Positions 34,630 through 43,336 of a DNA stretch of 64,000 bases are shown here, one piece after another. Made by a program: the position numbers and the translations under genes. Source of the stretch: Fibrobacter sp. Its GTDB lineage: Bacteria > Fibrobacterota > Fibrobacteria > Fibrobacterales > Fibrobacteraceae. The stretch lies in the NCBI GenBank assembly GCA_017503015.1, contig JAFVTX010000055.1, positions 1 to 64,000 on the forward strand, read 5' to 3'. How positions within the stretch are numbered: position 1 is the stretch's first letter; every line of letters starts with the position of its first letter. A model generated the notes under the pieces. The model had not been told where the DNA came from and searched no databases. It worked only from the letters and a program-made list of their open reading frames with translations.

Positions 34630-37623
34630 CTAATCACCATCTAATGTATAGTTCTTCACACAACGGACGGAGAGGCCATTGCCAAATAGCACCCCACCAT
34701 TATTATCATCGTTCTGATCCCAACTTACAGCCATATCTCGCATATATCCCATCGAAACAATAAAAAAGGGCAATATGTACGCATAAGCTTCACTACCATT
34801 TCTTATATCCGGTGTCCAATAGCCAGCAATTTGACTTGGAATATAATACGCTCCATTTGCAGTACGATATCCTGTCGGTAAAGCCCCAAAGCCCAACAAA
34901 TCCCTAGCATTTTTCCAGTCAGCAAAACCTAAATCCATCGCAAAACCCATTGCCATTATCGCATCTTTTGTTCCCCCAGATTCACCATTAAATGTTCCCA
35001 AAATACTCGTCCACTCGTCTTTTGAAGGGATATGCCAACCGTGAGGACAAATCCCTTGATGCTGATCTTGAATCAAATTACTGGCACCACTACCCCAACT
35101 CTGATTGAAATCAACGGCAGCATACCACGAATACAATCGGCCTCCAATTCTACAATTATCCGGGTTGTCGTCCCAACACCAGGAATTACCCTTCATGTTT
35201 GTAGTGGTATTGCTATCTGCATAGCGTAAATTTTCAGCCATCCATTCTTTGCCATCAATCACAATCGTCTTATATACATTTCCATCACGATCATCAAGCA
35301 ATGTTCCATAGGTGATTTCCGAAGGTTTATGCTTTTCGAGATGTATTTGAAAGTTTTCCCATGTATAATCGTAGATATCAGCCCGCTTCCAACCATTTTC
35401 AGTACATATCCAATCAACCGTATTACTTCCTATCGTTTCAATATCAAATAGAGTCTCATGCAGATTACTATAAGAGCACACTCCTGGAATATCATCGGGA
35501 GAAATATAGGTAACCATCCAATATGTATAGTTTGTTGCGCAAACATATACAGAATCCCCAAGTACTTGAAGCACACCGGCACGTTGGTCCGTACAAGCCT
35601 GACAAAAATTCCTAGAGCGGCACTGCAATTCTTCCTCTGTATTTGCATAACGCCATTCTCCAGCATTGCATACAAAATAGCGATCGTCAACACTTCCCTT
35701 AATCATTTGCCCCTCAGTTTCACAATCAACACCAAAAGTATTACTTGCGATAGTATAGTCATCCGCTTCCCAGCAATATTCGGTCTCAACATAATGTTCA
35801 TCATAAAAATCTATGCCATTTGCATTCATAGGTTTTTCACCATCATTGTGGTAACGGCATGTATAATAGGCATCGCTATCCCCCTCATAAAGAGGCTGCT
35901 TATGTATTTTTTTTCCTTCATTGATAGAAACGCAGGCCATTCCTAAATCGGATTCAAGTAACCATCCTACGCGCCAAAATCCAAGATTCTGTTCATAAAC
36001 ATAAACGTTGGTAGTAAATTTACCCCTACGGACCGTTCCTTCCTCAGCAGGATACTCCCAAAAATGCGTATCGGCATAGTATGCATTGCGCGGAACCCAC
36101 TGTCGATTTTCACAGACTACGTAAGGCTCATTTCCAGTTTTATTAATCTTATTGAACAATACGTTTTTTGATGTATCCGCTTCAATTACTTCGGTACACA
36201 AACCATAATAACCCTCAGCCTCCGTCATCTCACGCCATTTTTCTATGGCGGCATCATAGACATACCTGACTGCCGTATTTATGTCACCATTCTTGATCTG
36301 CCCGTCAGTTCCTGCCGCCCAGCCGTAGGTATCCTTCTCCAGGTCCGTAGCCCTGCGCCACATATAGCCCACTTTTGCAGAATCAACACAGACATAACGG
36401 TACGTGGATTCCGCCAAGCGTTCCGCTCCGGCAGCCACCACCTTATCAACATTGTCCTTATCGCACGTCGGTAGGCCATATTCCTTGGTCCAGAAGGAAC
36501 GGATATACTTCTCGAAATTCGGCACCATTGATGACAGGCCCCAATCTTCCACATTGGCACGTATCGTTTCGAGCCTACCCGTGGCATCGGCATTTTCTGC
36601 CCAGTCTGCAATTTTCGCCTTGGCAGAAACATCGTCCCAGGAACCATCCTTTTCAATGTCGGTGGCAACATCTGTCAAAAGTTTTGTCAGGTCGGCAACT
36701 CCACGATTTCCCTGGAACATTACCGAAAATGCCAAAAGTGCCGCATCTCCTTCGCTGGAGCCGGCAATGTTCAGATCCTCAGAGCTAAAGAAATCCTTGG
36801 AATTGATGTTCAGTAGGCCAAAAATTTCCTTTTCGGCAGAATCCTTCGCCGCGGCAACCTTCATCTTCTTGTTTTTTACCAGATAGACAACACGGTGGTA
36901 TTCCAAGTGAGTCAGCAGGTTGATGTTTACGATGCCGCCATCCCTTTTTCTCACGTCGGTCAGTGCATAAAGAGTCAGAGGAGCTTCAGAATTTCCGCCA
37001 GAAACTTCGTTTCTGTAGTATCCTTCTGCGTGGAGTTCCACGTACTGGCTCACCATCATGCGGGCATTCAGCTTGAACTGACCGTCATCGCTCTGAATCT
37101 TGGATTCAAAGGTGTTTCCCGTCTGGTTCAGGGTACGGCCACTTTCCAGTTCAATGACGGTCACCTTGTAGCCATTGATAAAAGGTCCTTTCTGAGAATA
37201 GCCGCTAACCCCTTCCAAAGAAGTCGCCACTTTTTCGGAATCCAAGACAACATCGTCATTTTCTGATGAATCCGGAAGGATTCCATTCTTACCGTTAGAA
37301 CCGTTCTTACCGTTAAGCACCACACCAACGGAATCACCGTCACAAACGATCTTGAGGCCGGAACTGTCTTTCAACATCTCGGTACTACAACCGCCACCTC
37401 GCTCCATGGTAGCAAACCATTTCTCATCGGCGCACACACGGATAATGCCTTCGGACTTAACGAACAGCTGTTCACCCTCGTTCTTGATGGTGCAAGGAGG
37501 CAAATCTTCTACCGTAGAATAAACAGCAAGGGTATTATTGCCGTTAATGTCGTCACCAAGGTCGGTATCACTACACGATACCGACAATAAAGCCAGCAGG
37601 ATTAGACATACGACATATCTCAT
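34630..37623 (-). CDS. Very large FISUMP-domain lipoprotein
   Basis: A 997-residue lipoprotein (lipobox LSVSC). It has a short collagen-like stretch (NGKNGSNGKNG near 120-135), a conserved N-terminal module (YSQKGPFINGYKVTVIEL, DGGIVNINLLTHLEYHRV), a middle with several repeats of the form Cys-x-Gly/Arg-x-Trp (CENRQWVPRN, CNAGEWRYANTEEEL, CTENGWKRADI), and a C-terminal FISUMP domain (about 775-990; VYKTIVIDGKEWMAENLRY, RLYSWYAA, CPHGWHIPSKDEWTSI, SVRCVK). FISUMP is the major paralogous domain of Fibrobacter; its function is not known, but it resembles cell-surface ligand-binding lectin folds. The C-terminal two-thirds is clearly richer in A+T than the N-terminal third, with a break near 36,290. 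It starts one base after the previous FISUMP gene. Confidence 0.85.
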   Translation of the reverse strand: MRYVVCLILLALLSVSCSDTDLGDDINGNNTLAVYSTVEDLPPCTIKNEGEQLFVKSEGIIRVCADEKWFATMERGGGCSTEMLKDSSGLKIVCDGDSVGVVLNGKNGSNGKNGILPDSSENDDVVLDSEKVATSLEGVSGYSQKGPFINGYKVTVIELESGRTLNQTGNTFESKIQSDDGQFKLNARMMVSQYVELHAEGYYRNEVSGGNSEAPLTLYALTDVRKRDGGIVNINLLTHLEYHRVVYLVKNKKMKVAAAKDSAEKEIFGLLNINSKDFFSSEDLNIAGSSEGDAALLAFSVMFQGNRGVADLTKLLTDVATDIEKDGSWDDVSAKAKIADWAENADATGRLETIRANVEDWGLSSMVPNFEKYIRSFWTKEYGLPTCDKDNVDKVVAAGAERLAESTYRYVCVDSAKVGYMWRRATDLEKDTYGWAAGTDGQIKNGDINTAVRYVYDAAIEKWREMTEAEGYYGLCTEVIEADTSKNVLFNKINKTGNEPYVVCENRQWVPRNAYYADTHFWEYPAEEGTVRRGKFTTNVYVYEQNLGFWRVGWLLESDLGMACVSINEGKKIHKQPLYEGDSDAYYTCRYHNDGEKPMNANGIDFYDEHYVETEYCWEADDYTIASNTFGVDCETEGQMIKGSVDDRYFVCNAGEWRYANTEEELQCRSRNFCQACTDQRAGVLQVLGDSVYVCATNYTYWMVTYISPDDIPGVCSYSNLHETLFDIETIGSNTVDWICTENGWKRADIYDYTWENFQIHLEKHKPSEITYGTLLDDRDGNVYKTIVIDGKEWMAENLRYADSNTTTNMKGNSWCWDDNPDNCRIGGRLYSWYAAVDFNQSWGSGASNLIQDQHQGICPHGWHIPSKDEWTSILGTFNGESGGTKDAIMAMGFAMDLGFADWKNARDLLGFGALPTGYRTANGAYYIPSQIAGYWTPDIRNGSEAYAYILPFFIVSMGYMRDMAVSWDQNDDNNGGVLFGNGLSVRCVKNYTLDGD

Positions 37624-37624
37624 G

Positions 37625-38410
37625 TTACTTGTCCTTTATACAACGCACCGACAAGAACGATTCGTCTTCCTGAGGAAGCGAGGCCGAAAAGTCCTGTCTA
37701 TCTCCGCTCAGGTACAAACTCATATGTTCTCCCATCACACTTTCAGTCTTGGTCCACCAGTAACCGACCTTACCTACAAAAAGGCAATCACCGCTGTCAC
37801 AAAATCCTCCCGGCAAGGCCGAGAATTTCAGCTTGTTGTCCCCGTTCTCACCAATCCAGCCCGTGGTTGTCTTGAAATGAGCTCCCGCTTCGTCTTCTGG
37901 TGAGGCAGAGTAGGTCTGCAAGTCAATGTAATCCGCAGAGGCCGGCAAACGCCATCCCGTAGGGCAGGCTTGTTCGGCTGCGGGATAGTCGTAAAGCCGT
38001 CCATATTTCTCGCAATTCGCCGGATCATCATCAAAGCACTTGCTGTGTCCAGCTGCGGGTTCATAATTCAGGTTTTCCGCCATCCAGCAATTCTCATGAA
38101 TAACCACGGTGGCATAAGTCACTCCACCACGTTCCATACCGTCACAAGAAGCGTCTTTCTCTTCAGCTGAACTAGAAGATTCTTCAGCAAAACTTGACGA
38201 CGAAACTCCGTTTTCATCGGTGGAACTAGAAGATTCCTCTTCGGCGGAACTGCTTTCGATAGAGGCGGTACCACCCTCCATCAGGTCGATGTCGTAGTTA
38301 TCGTAAAGAGTGCAACCAGACAGAAGCAGAAGGGAAAGCGCGGACATCAGTAAAAGATTCTTCGACTTCGCTTCGCTACGCTCGGAATGACACACTGTTA
38401 AATTCTTCAT
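37625..38410 (-). CDS. FISUMP-domain lipoprotein with repeat-derived signal peptide segment
   Basis: A 261-residue lipoprotein. The signal peptide is odd: after MKNLT come residues VCHSERSEAKSKN, encoded by a TGTCAT-type repeat, then the hydrophobic core and lipobox LLSGC. A Ser/Glu-rich linker (about 45-80) leads to a FISUMP domain (about 95-258; VIHENCWMAENLNYEP, GRLYDYPAAEQACPTGWRLP, FLSVRCIKDK). The ATG at 38410 follows GGGGGTG; an ATG 21 codons downstream would skip the repeat but leave almost no basic n-region. It is followed after one base by the 997-residue FISUMP gene. Confidence 0.82.
   Translation of the reverse strand: MKNLTVCHSERSEAKSKNLLLMSALSLLLLSGCTLYDNYDIDLMEGGTASIESSSAEEESSSSTDENGVSSSSFAEESSSSAEEKDASCDGMERGGVTYATVVIHENCWMAENLNYEPAAGHSKCFDDDPANCEKYGRLYDYPAAEQACPTGWRLPASADYIDLQTYSASPEDEAGAHFKTTTGWIGENGDNKLKFSALPGGFCDSGDCLFVGKVGYWWTKTESVMGEHMSLYLSGDRQDFSASLPQEDESFLSVRCIKDK
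38356..38392 (-). repeat. TGTCAT-type repeat inside a signal peptide
   Basis: Minus strand, begins TGTCATTCCGAGCGTAGCG and ends GTCGAAGAATC. It is wholly inside the coding sequence of the 37625-38410 lipoprotein and adds about 12 codons without a frameshift. Confidence 0.8.
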
Positions 38411-38420
38411 AGTCACCCCC

Positions 38421-40202
38421 CTACATCTCCCAGAACAGCGTGATATAGCCGCCCTGCCCAAGGTTCGTCACAAAGTCATGTCCCAACTCTATACCCAGGT
38501 TCCCAAAGCTGTAGAAAAGGCCCGTACGGAACTGCATCCATTCCTCGGAATCACTTTCGGGAATGGCGATAACGGCAGTTTCACGCAAGCCGAAGTTGTT
38601 GTAGTCAAAGTGGAACTGCCCCACGGGAGCCACATAGACGCGCTGGAGTTTTCCGTCACCGAGGCCAGCCCCCACATAGACGCCTGCACCCAGAGAAATA
38701 CGGCTCTCGCCCAAGTCGCCAAACCCGTAAGCAAGTCTTAGAGTTGCCACCAGGTCAGGCATAATCATCAGCGCATTTTCATCCAATTCAAAAGCCTTGT
38801 AATTCTTGTCACTAAACTGGGCAAAGGCCGCAGTGATACCTACCCAAGGCGAAATATGAGCACCCCGGCGTTTTTCCAGTTCGGCAACCTTCGCGGCCTG
38901 TTCTGCCGCGTAGATGCTGTCCAGAACAGCCTCGTCTTCTTCGGGTCCAAAATCCACTCCGTCGTTATTGCCCTGGTTTTCCCAAATCCAGCGACCATTC
39001 ATGGAGGTGGCCTTTTCCTTGTACTCCACGGAACCCTTGAAGGTCTGGGGCTTGCCCCGTTTCATGACCACGGGTTCACCATCGACACTGACACGCCCCT
39101 TCTCAAACTTGATACGGACATTACTCTCGCTTGCAGGACCGCCACTAATACGGCTGTGGAACAACTTGACCCCGTTCAGGTAGTAGGCGCTGCGCACCGG
39201 CCTCGCAATATCCATGTAAATCACCGGAGCTGCGGTGGTGTCGGTCTTGTAAACCGCCAGGGAGCCGTTCTTGGCAAGTTCGGCATTCAATGCCTGGAGT
39301 TTTTCCAGGAAGAAAGGCGCAAAGCCCTCCCCATCCTGGCGGACCACCATCTCGCGACAGGTCTCGCCCCACTTCTGGGCGATTTCAAAGGAATGCTTGC
39401 GGTGGTTGGGCTCGTATTGAAGGGTAAAGTCGTAATTGGCCTGGAAACCACTGCTCAAGGGTTCCAAGAAAACGCCGCCCTGCAGGTTCAAGAACTGATC
39501 CTTGCTCTGGGCAAAACTGTAAAGGGCCTCTGTGCAGGCCTCAATCTGCAACTTGCGGTCTTCCAGGCCACGGGCCATTTCCATGTGACCAAGACGAACC
39601 TCGCCGGTAACCCGCATATAGCGTTCTTCAAAGGCAGGGAGCTCCACCCGGTAGAAAGTCCAGCACTCATCCCCCATCACGTCGTTGATACTGATGGTAG
39701 CGCACTGGTCGTTTTTCTTGGCAATCTGGCTCGCTTCCAGGAGCAGAGAGTCTAGGCCCTCGTTCTTGCCTTGTAGCGACTTCTTCAATTTTTCAAGTTC
39801 CGCCTCCCGCTGGTGGAATACCGCAGGGTCCTGCACAAAGATAGAGGCAGACTGTGCGCCCTGGGGCTCGGCAGGAGCCTTCGCAGGTTCAACAGGAGCC
39901 GTTGCAACCGCAGGTTGCGGGGCAGCTGCCTGAGCAGGTTCCGCGACGGTTGCTTCCACAGGTGTCTCGGCAGGCGCGGGTTCTACGGATTCAGCAGGGG
40001 CCGGCGTCTCGGCTGCAGGTTCCGCTGCCGCTTCGGCGACAGGTTCTACGGATGATTCTGCAGGGGCGGCCTCGGCTTGAGCGGATTCTACAACGGATTC
40101 TTCAGCAGGCGGCGTCTGGGCAGGTAATGCCTCCCCTTCTGCGGCCAAAACGGACACGGTCATTGCGCACAATAACGCGATGGATTTATGCAAACAGTTC
40201 AT
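38421..40202 (-). CDS. Exported protein with Ala/Glu/Pro-rich region and outer-membrane-like C-terminus
   Basis: A 593-residue protein with signal peptide SIALLCAMTVSVLAAEG. Residues about 25-125 are a low-complexity spacer of Pro, Ala, Glu and Val, suited to spanning the periplasm or peptidoglycan. The middle (about 130-420) is helical then beta-rich. The last 180 residues read as alternating amphipathic strands (GISLGAGVYVGAG-like, APVGQFHFDYNN, GLFYSFGNLGIELGHD) and end in ITLFWEM with a terminal aromatic, as in outer-membrane barrels. The ATG at 40202 was chosen for the signal peptide; the frame stays open upstream but there codes nothing recognisable. Promoter-like boxes lie at 40244-40272. 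Confidence 0.7.
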   Translation of the reverse strand: MNCLHKSIALLCAMTVSVLAAEGEALPAQTPPAEESVVESAQAEAAPAESSVEPVAEAAAEPAAETPAPAESVEPAPAETPVEATVAEPAQAAAPQPAVATAPVEPAKAPAEPQGAQSASIFVQDPAVFHQREAELEKLKKSLQGKNEGLDSLLLEASQIAKKNDQCATISINDVMGDECWTFYRVELPAFEERYMRVTGEVRLGHMEMARGLEDRKLQIEACTEALYSFAQSKDQFLNLQGGVFLEPLSSGFQANYDFTLQYEPNHRKHSFEIAQKWGETCREMVVRQDGEGFAPFFLEKLQALNAELAKNGSLAVYKTDTTAAPVIYMDIARPVRSAYYLNGVKLFHSRISGGPASESNVRIKFEKGRVSVDGEPVVMKRGKPQTFKGSVEYKEKATSMNGRWIWENQGNNDGVDFGPEEDEAVLDSIYAAEQAAKVAELEKRRGAHISPWVGITAAFAQFSDKNYKAFELDENALMIMPDLVATLRLAYGFGDLGESRISLGAGVYVGAGLGDGKLQRVYVAPVGQFHFDYNNFGLRETAVIAIPESDSEEWMQFRTGLFYSFGNLGIELGHDFVTNLGQGGYITLFWEM

Positions 40203-40243
40203 TTTCTTAGTCTTGTGCAAGGACGTTAAACTTCTATTCAGAA

Positions 40244-40272
40244 TGTATAATTTTTTCTTACATTTGTCACAA
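40244..40272 (-). promoter_or_regulatory. Candidate promoter of the 40202 gene
   Basis: Minus strand: -35 TTGTGA (40272-40267), 17-base spacer, -10 TATACA (40249-40244), about 42 bases before the start codon. Both boxes match four of six consensus bases. Confidence 0.4.
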
Positions 40273-40368
40273 ATTAAAACAAGCCCCACACACAAATGTG
40301 CTCTAGAATACATTTTTGCTTTTTTTTGTTCGTCAAAAGCACCGAAATGTTTGGCAAATTGAGGAAAA

Positions 40369-43275
40369 TCACACGCCAGAAGACGCGTTTTCAACAAATT
40401 CGCGGGCCTGTGACTTCCACAGGGCCATAAACGACTTGATGCTTGCCCGATTGTACCTGTCGCTATCGTAGTCGAACATGAGAGCAAAACGATCTCTTGC
40501 GTCCAAAATTTCCAGGTCAAAGATGCTCTGATTTTTGGCTTTGGGGCGCTTGATTTCAAGCCTACGCTTAATGAGGGAACTTCCGCCACTCGCATTGCGG
40601 ATGTTCCCCTGATAAAGGACGCACAGGCTGTCATGGGGTCGGTTTTGATTCTTGTAAAGAGTGTATTGGCAAGTCGGATTGGCAATGTTCTGCTGCACCT
40701 GGCGGTGGACCTCCCGCAGAAAATCAAGATCCCCCAACGAAGCATCGGCACCCACCGGAAGCGAAGAATAAAGGGCTCCCACCGCCCTGGATTCCCGCAC
40801 ATCGTCCCTGTCCCTGTAAATCCAGTTTATCAGGACATTGCGGGCCTGATTGTAGCGGGCCATGGCCTTCAAGGTGACCGCGATAAAGAATGCGCTTAGG
40901 CCAATCTTGACCTGGGCACAGAAGGATTCTAACCTGGTGCGTTCAAGCTCCAATTCCGAAATCATTATATCTTCGGACAAATCCGAAGACTCGGAATCTG
41001 TCTTGGGGCAACAATCCCACGTTCCCGTGCCGAACAAGGCATCAAAGCGCTCCAGGGCGGCACGGAATTCCGGAGAATTGGGCAAATCTAGGCGCTTTAA
41101 CAGAATTTCCTCGTAGCCATCGTCTTCTGGCTTACCGCCGTCATAAAGCCTTTCCACATCCCGTAAAAAAGCGTGGATGGAGGTTCCGTCAAAAACGATG
41201 TGATGGAAATCGGTAAAGAGGAACGCCCCCTTTTCGGTCTTGAAAATCCTTATGCGGAAAAGCCTGTCCTTAAGCAGGTCAAAGGAGCAAACCAGGGCTT
41301 CTTTCAACTTGACAAATTCTGCTTCAGAAATTTGCTCTACCGGGATGGCCACGTCTCCGATTTTCACATCACCAATCCGCTGAAAAATCTCCCCATTCGC
41401 CGTCTTTTCAAAGCGGGTAAGCAAAGCCCTGTGGCTAAGCACCGCCTGTGAAAGGGCCGAACCAAGCCGTTCCAAGTCCACGGATTCTTTCAGGGCGAAC
41501 AACGCGTAGATGTTATACATGGTGGAATCCACCGCACGCTGCTGGAAATTCCATATATACTGCTGGGTGGGAAGCAGCGGGTAAATTCCTGCCGCCGGCG
41601 AAGTGACGGGCTTTTCCGCAGAAACCGACAACTTCCGCTTCTGCCAAAGTGCCGCTATTTTCCGGGGGGTTCGTCCCGAATACACGTCGGACATTTCCAG
41701 CCCAGCCATGTTTGAGGCGACAATGGCCTCCATAGTCGTGATGGAAGATCCTCCCAAGGCAAAAAAGTCGTCGTCGGCTCCCACGTAGGCTACATCCAAT
41801 ACCGTCTTGAACGCAGCACACAAGCGTTTTTCGCCATCTGTTTCAGGGGCACTGTAGGGAGCGTGAGACGCCTCTTCGGCAGGGCACTGCAGGGCGAGCT
41901 TGTCCAGCTTTCCGTTGCTGTTTCTGGGGACACTGTCCAAGTGCACAAAATGGTTGGGCAGCATGTAATGGGGCAAAAATCTGGAAAGTTCCGCAAAGAC
42001 AGATTCATAGTCGATATCCACATCGTCGGTATAGTAGGCGCAAATGGTCGCCTTGCCCGAAGCATCCTTGAAAATCTTGACGCACGCCCAAGAAAGTCCC
42101 AGCACCCTCCTGAGTGCCGATTCAATCTCGCCGGGTTCTACACGGTTCCCGTCAATCTTTACCATGTCATTCTTGCGGCCTACAATCACCATGTTCCCGT
42201 CAGGGAGCTCCCGTACCATATCGCCGGTGTAAATCCAGCCTTCCCTGAAGGTTTCTGCTGATTCGGCCGGCATGTTCACATAGCAGCGGACATAAGGGTT
42301 TTTCACCCGCAACTCTCCCTCACAAACATCCACCTCCATGCCGCCATAGGGCTTGCCGATGGGCGTGTTTTCGTAGGAGCGGTCTATCTTGAAGGCCGTG
42401 GGCATGGAACCAGTTTCGCTCATGCCGTACATGGCGTAAAGTTCCACATTTTCCAGATAAAGGTCGCGGATAATTTCTGCCGCCACGATTATCCGGCAGA
42501 CACTGGGCGGAAACTCCTTGAAAAGCTTTATGTAGGTGGGCGTAACAAAAAGGGTGGTTATCCCCTGCTCCGCCATATAGTTCTGCATTACAACCGGGTT
42601 CTTGGAAACGGCATAAGGAACCACCGCAACCGAGGCTCCGGAGCTCACCGCCCAGGCAAAAAGGAAAAAGGCCGGCAGATAATTCAAGGACGCAATGACT
42701 GCCACCCTGTGCCCAGGTTCCACCATTTTTTCGCCGGATGCGTTCCGCACGTTGGTAGGCACCATCAGCTCTACGGAGCCGTATTCATGGAGAATCCCCT
42801 TGGGATGCCCCGTAGAGCCCGAAGTATAGACGAAAAAAGCACCGTCGTGCAAATTTCTGGGGCGGCACCTGCCCAAAGTCCCAGAAGTAGCGGAACCCGA
42901 GGCCCTCTCACCGAAAATCCTTTCAAGAAGGGCATCGTCAAGGACAAGCCTGGGCTTCAAATCTTCACGGATGAACTTTTCCCGCTCAACAGGCTCCCCC
43001 GTCTCGATTCCTGCAAAGACGGCCCCCGCTTTCCAGACCCCGAGAAGGCAGGCGTAATGGAATGCGCTCCTGGAAATTTTTACAAGAACCACCTCTTCGG
43101 CACCCACGTTTTCCCTTTCGAGGTAATCAAGTACCCGCCCCGAAAGGGCGTCTAGTTCGGCGTAGGTAAGGGACTTTTCCGCGTCCGACACGGCAACGGC
43201 ATCGGGCATTCGCTCCACATTCTCGAAAAAAGCTTTAAAAAAGTCCATCATGGGGTGTTTTATGAATTTTTGCAC
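40369..43275 (-). CDS. NRPS-like protein, adenylation - carrier - condensation (A-T-C)
   Basis: A 968-residue single-module synthetase. The adenylation domain (about 10-480) has FFVYTSGSTGHPKGI, YAMYGMSETGS, YTGDMVRELPDGNMVIVGRK and NSNGKLDK. A carrier domain follows with DFFALGGSS, phosphopantetheine on Ser511. The condensation domain (about 550-960) has the intact motif HHIVFDG (His691, His692, Asp696). There is no thioesterase or reductase. The start is taken as GTG 43275, which has GGAGG 9 bases upstream; the ATGs at 43251 and 43248 lack one, and the longer open frame overlaps the divergent gene. A-T-C order with the condensation domain last implies that the loaded acyl group is passed to a free or downstream amine. 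It is divergent from a MATE-HATPase gene 61 bp away, the likely exporter of its product. Substrate not predictable by eye. Confidence 0.85.
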   Translation of the reverse strand: MQKFIKHPMMDFFKAFFENVERMPDAVAVSDAEKSLTYAELDALSGRVLDYLERENVGAEEVVLVKISRSAFHYACLLGVWKAGAVFAGIETGEPVEREKFIREDLKPRLVLDDALLERIFGERASGSATSGTLGRCRPRNLHDGAFFVYTSGSTGHPKGILHEYGSVELMVPTNVRNASGEKMVEPGHRVAVIASLNYLPAFFLFAWAVSSGASVAVVPYAVSKNPVVMQNYMAEQGITTLFVTPTYIKLFKEFPPSVCRIIVAAEIIRDLYLENVELYAMYGMSETGSMPTAFKIDRSYENTPIGKPYGGMEVDVCEGELRVKNPYVRCYVNMPAESAETFREGWIYTGDMVRELPDGNMVIVGRKNDMVKIDGNRVEPGEIESALRRVLGLSWACVKIFKDASGKATICAYYTDDVDIDYESVFAELSRFLPHYMLPNHFVHLDSVPRNSNGKLDKLALQCPAEEASHAPYSAPETDGEKRLCAAFKTVLDVAYVGADDDFFALGGSSITTMEAIVASNMAGLEMSDVYSGRTPRKIAALWQKRKLSVSAEKPVTSPAAGIYPLLPTQQYIWNFQQRAVDSTMYNIYALFALKESVDLERLGSALSQAVLSHRALLTRFEKTANGEIFQRIGDVKIGDVAIPVEQISEAEFVKLKEALVCSFDLLKDRLFRIRIFKTEKGAFLFTDFHHIVFDGTSIHAFLRDVERLYDGGKPEDDGYEEILLKRLDLPNSPEFRAALERFDALFGTGTWDCCPKTDSESSDLSEDIMISELELERTRLESFCAQVKIGLSAFFIAVTLKAMARYNQARNVLINWIYRDRDDVRESRAVGALYSSLPVGADASLGDLDFLREVHRQVQQNIANPTCQYTLYKNQNRPHDSLCVLYQGNIRNASGGSSLIKRRLEIKRPKAKNQSIFDLEILDARDRFALMFDYDSDRYNRASIKSFMALWKSQAREFVENASSGV

Positions 43276-43336
43276 CAGGGAACACCTCCGAAAATAATAA
43301 TTTGATGTTATCGAGAGTAACGATTCTGCGACATTT

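Noticed and set aside
40203-40802. N-terminal extension of the 38421-40202 exported protein
   Set aside because: The frame is open upstream but overlaps the NRPS-like gene end and removes the signal peptide from the N-terminus.
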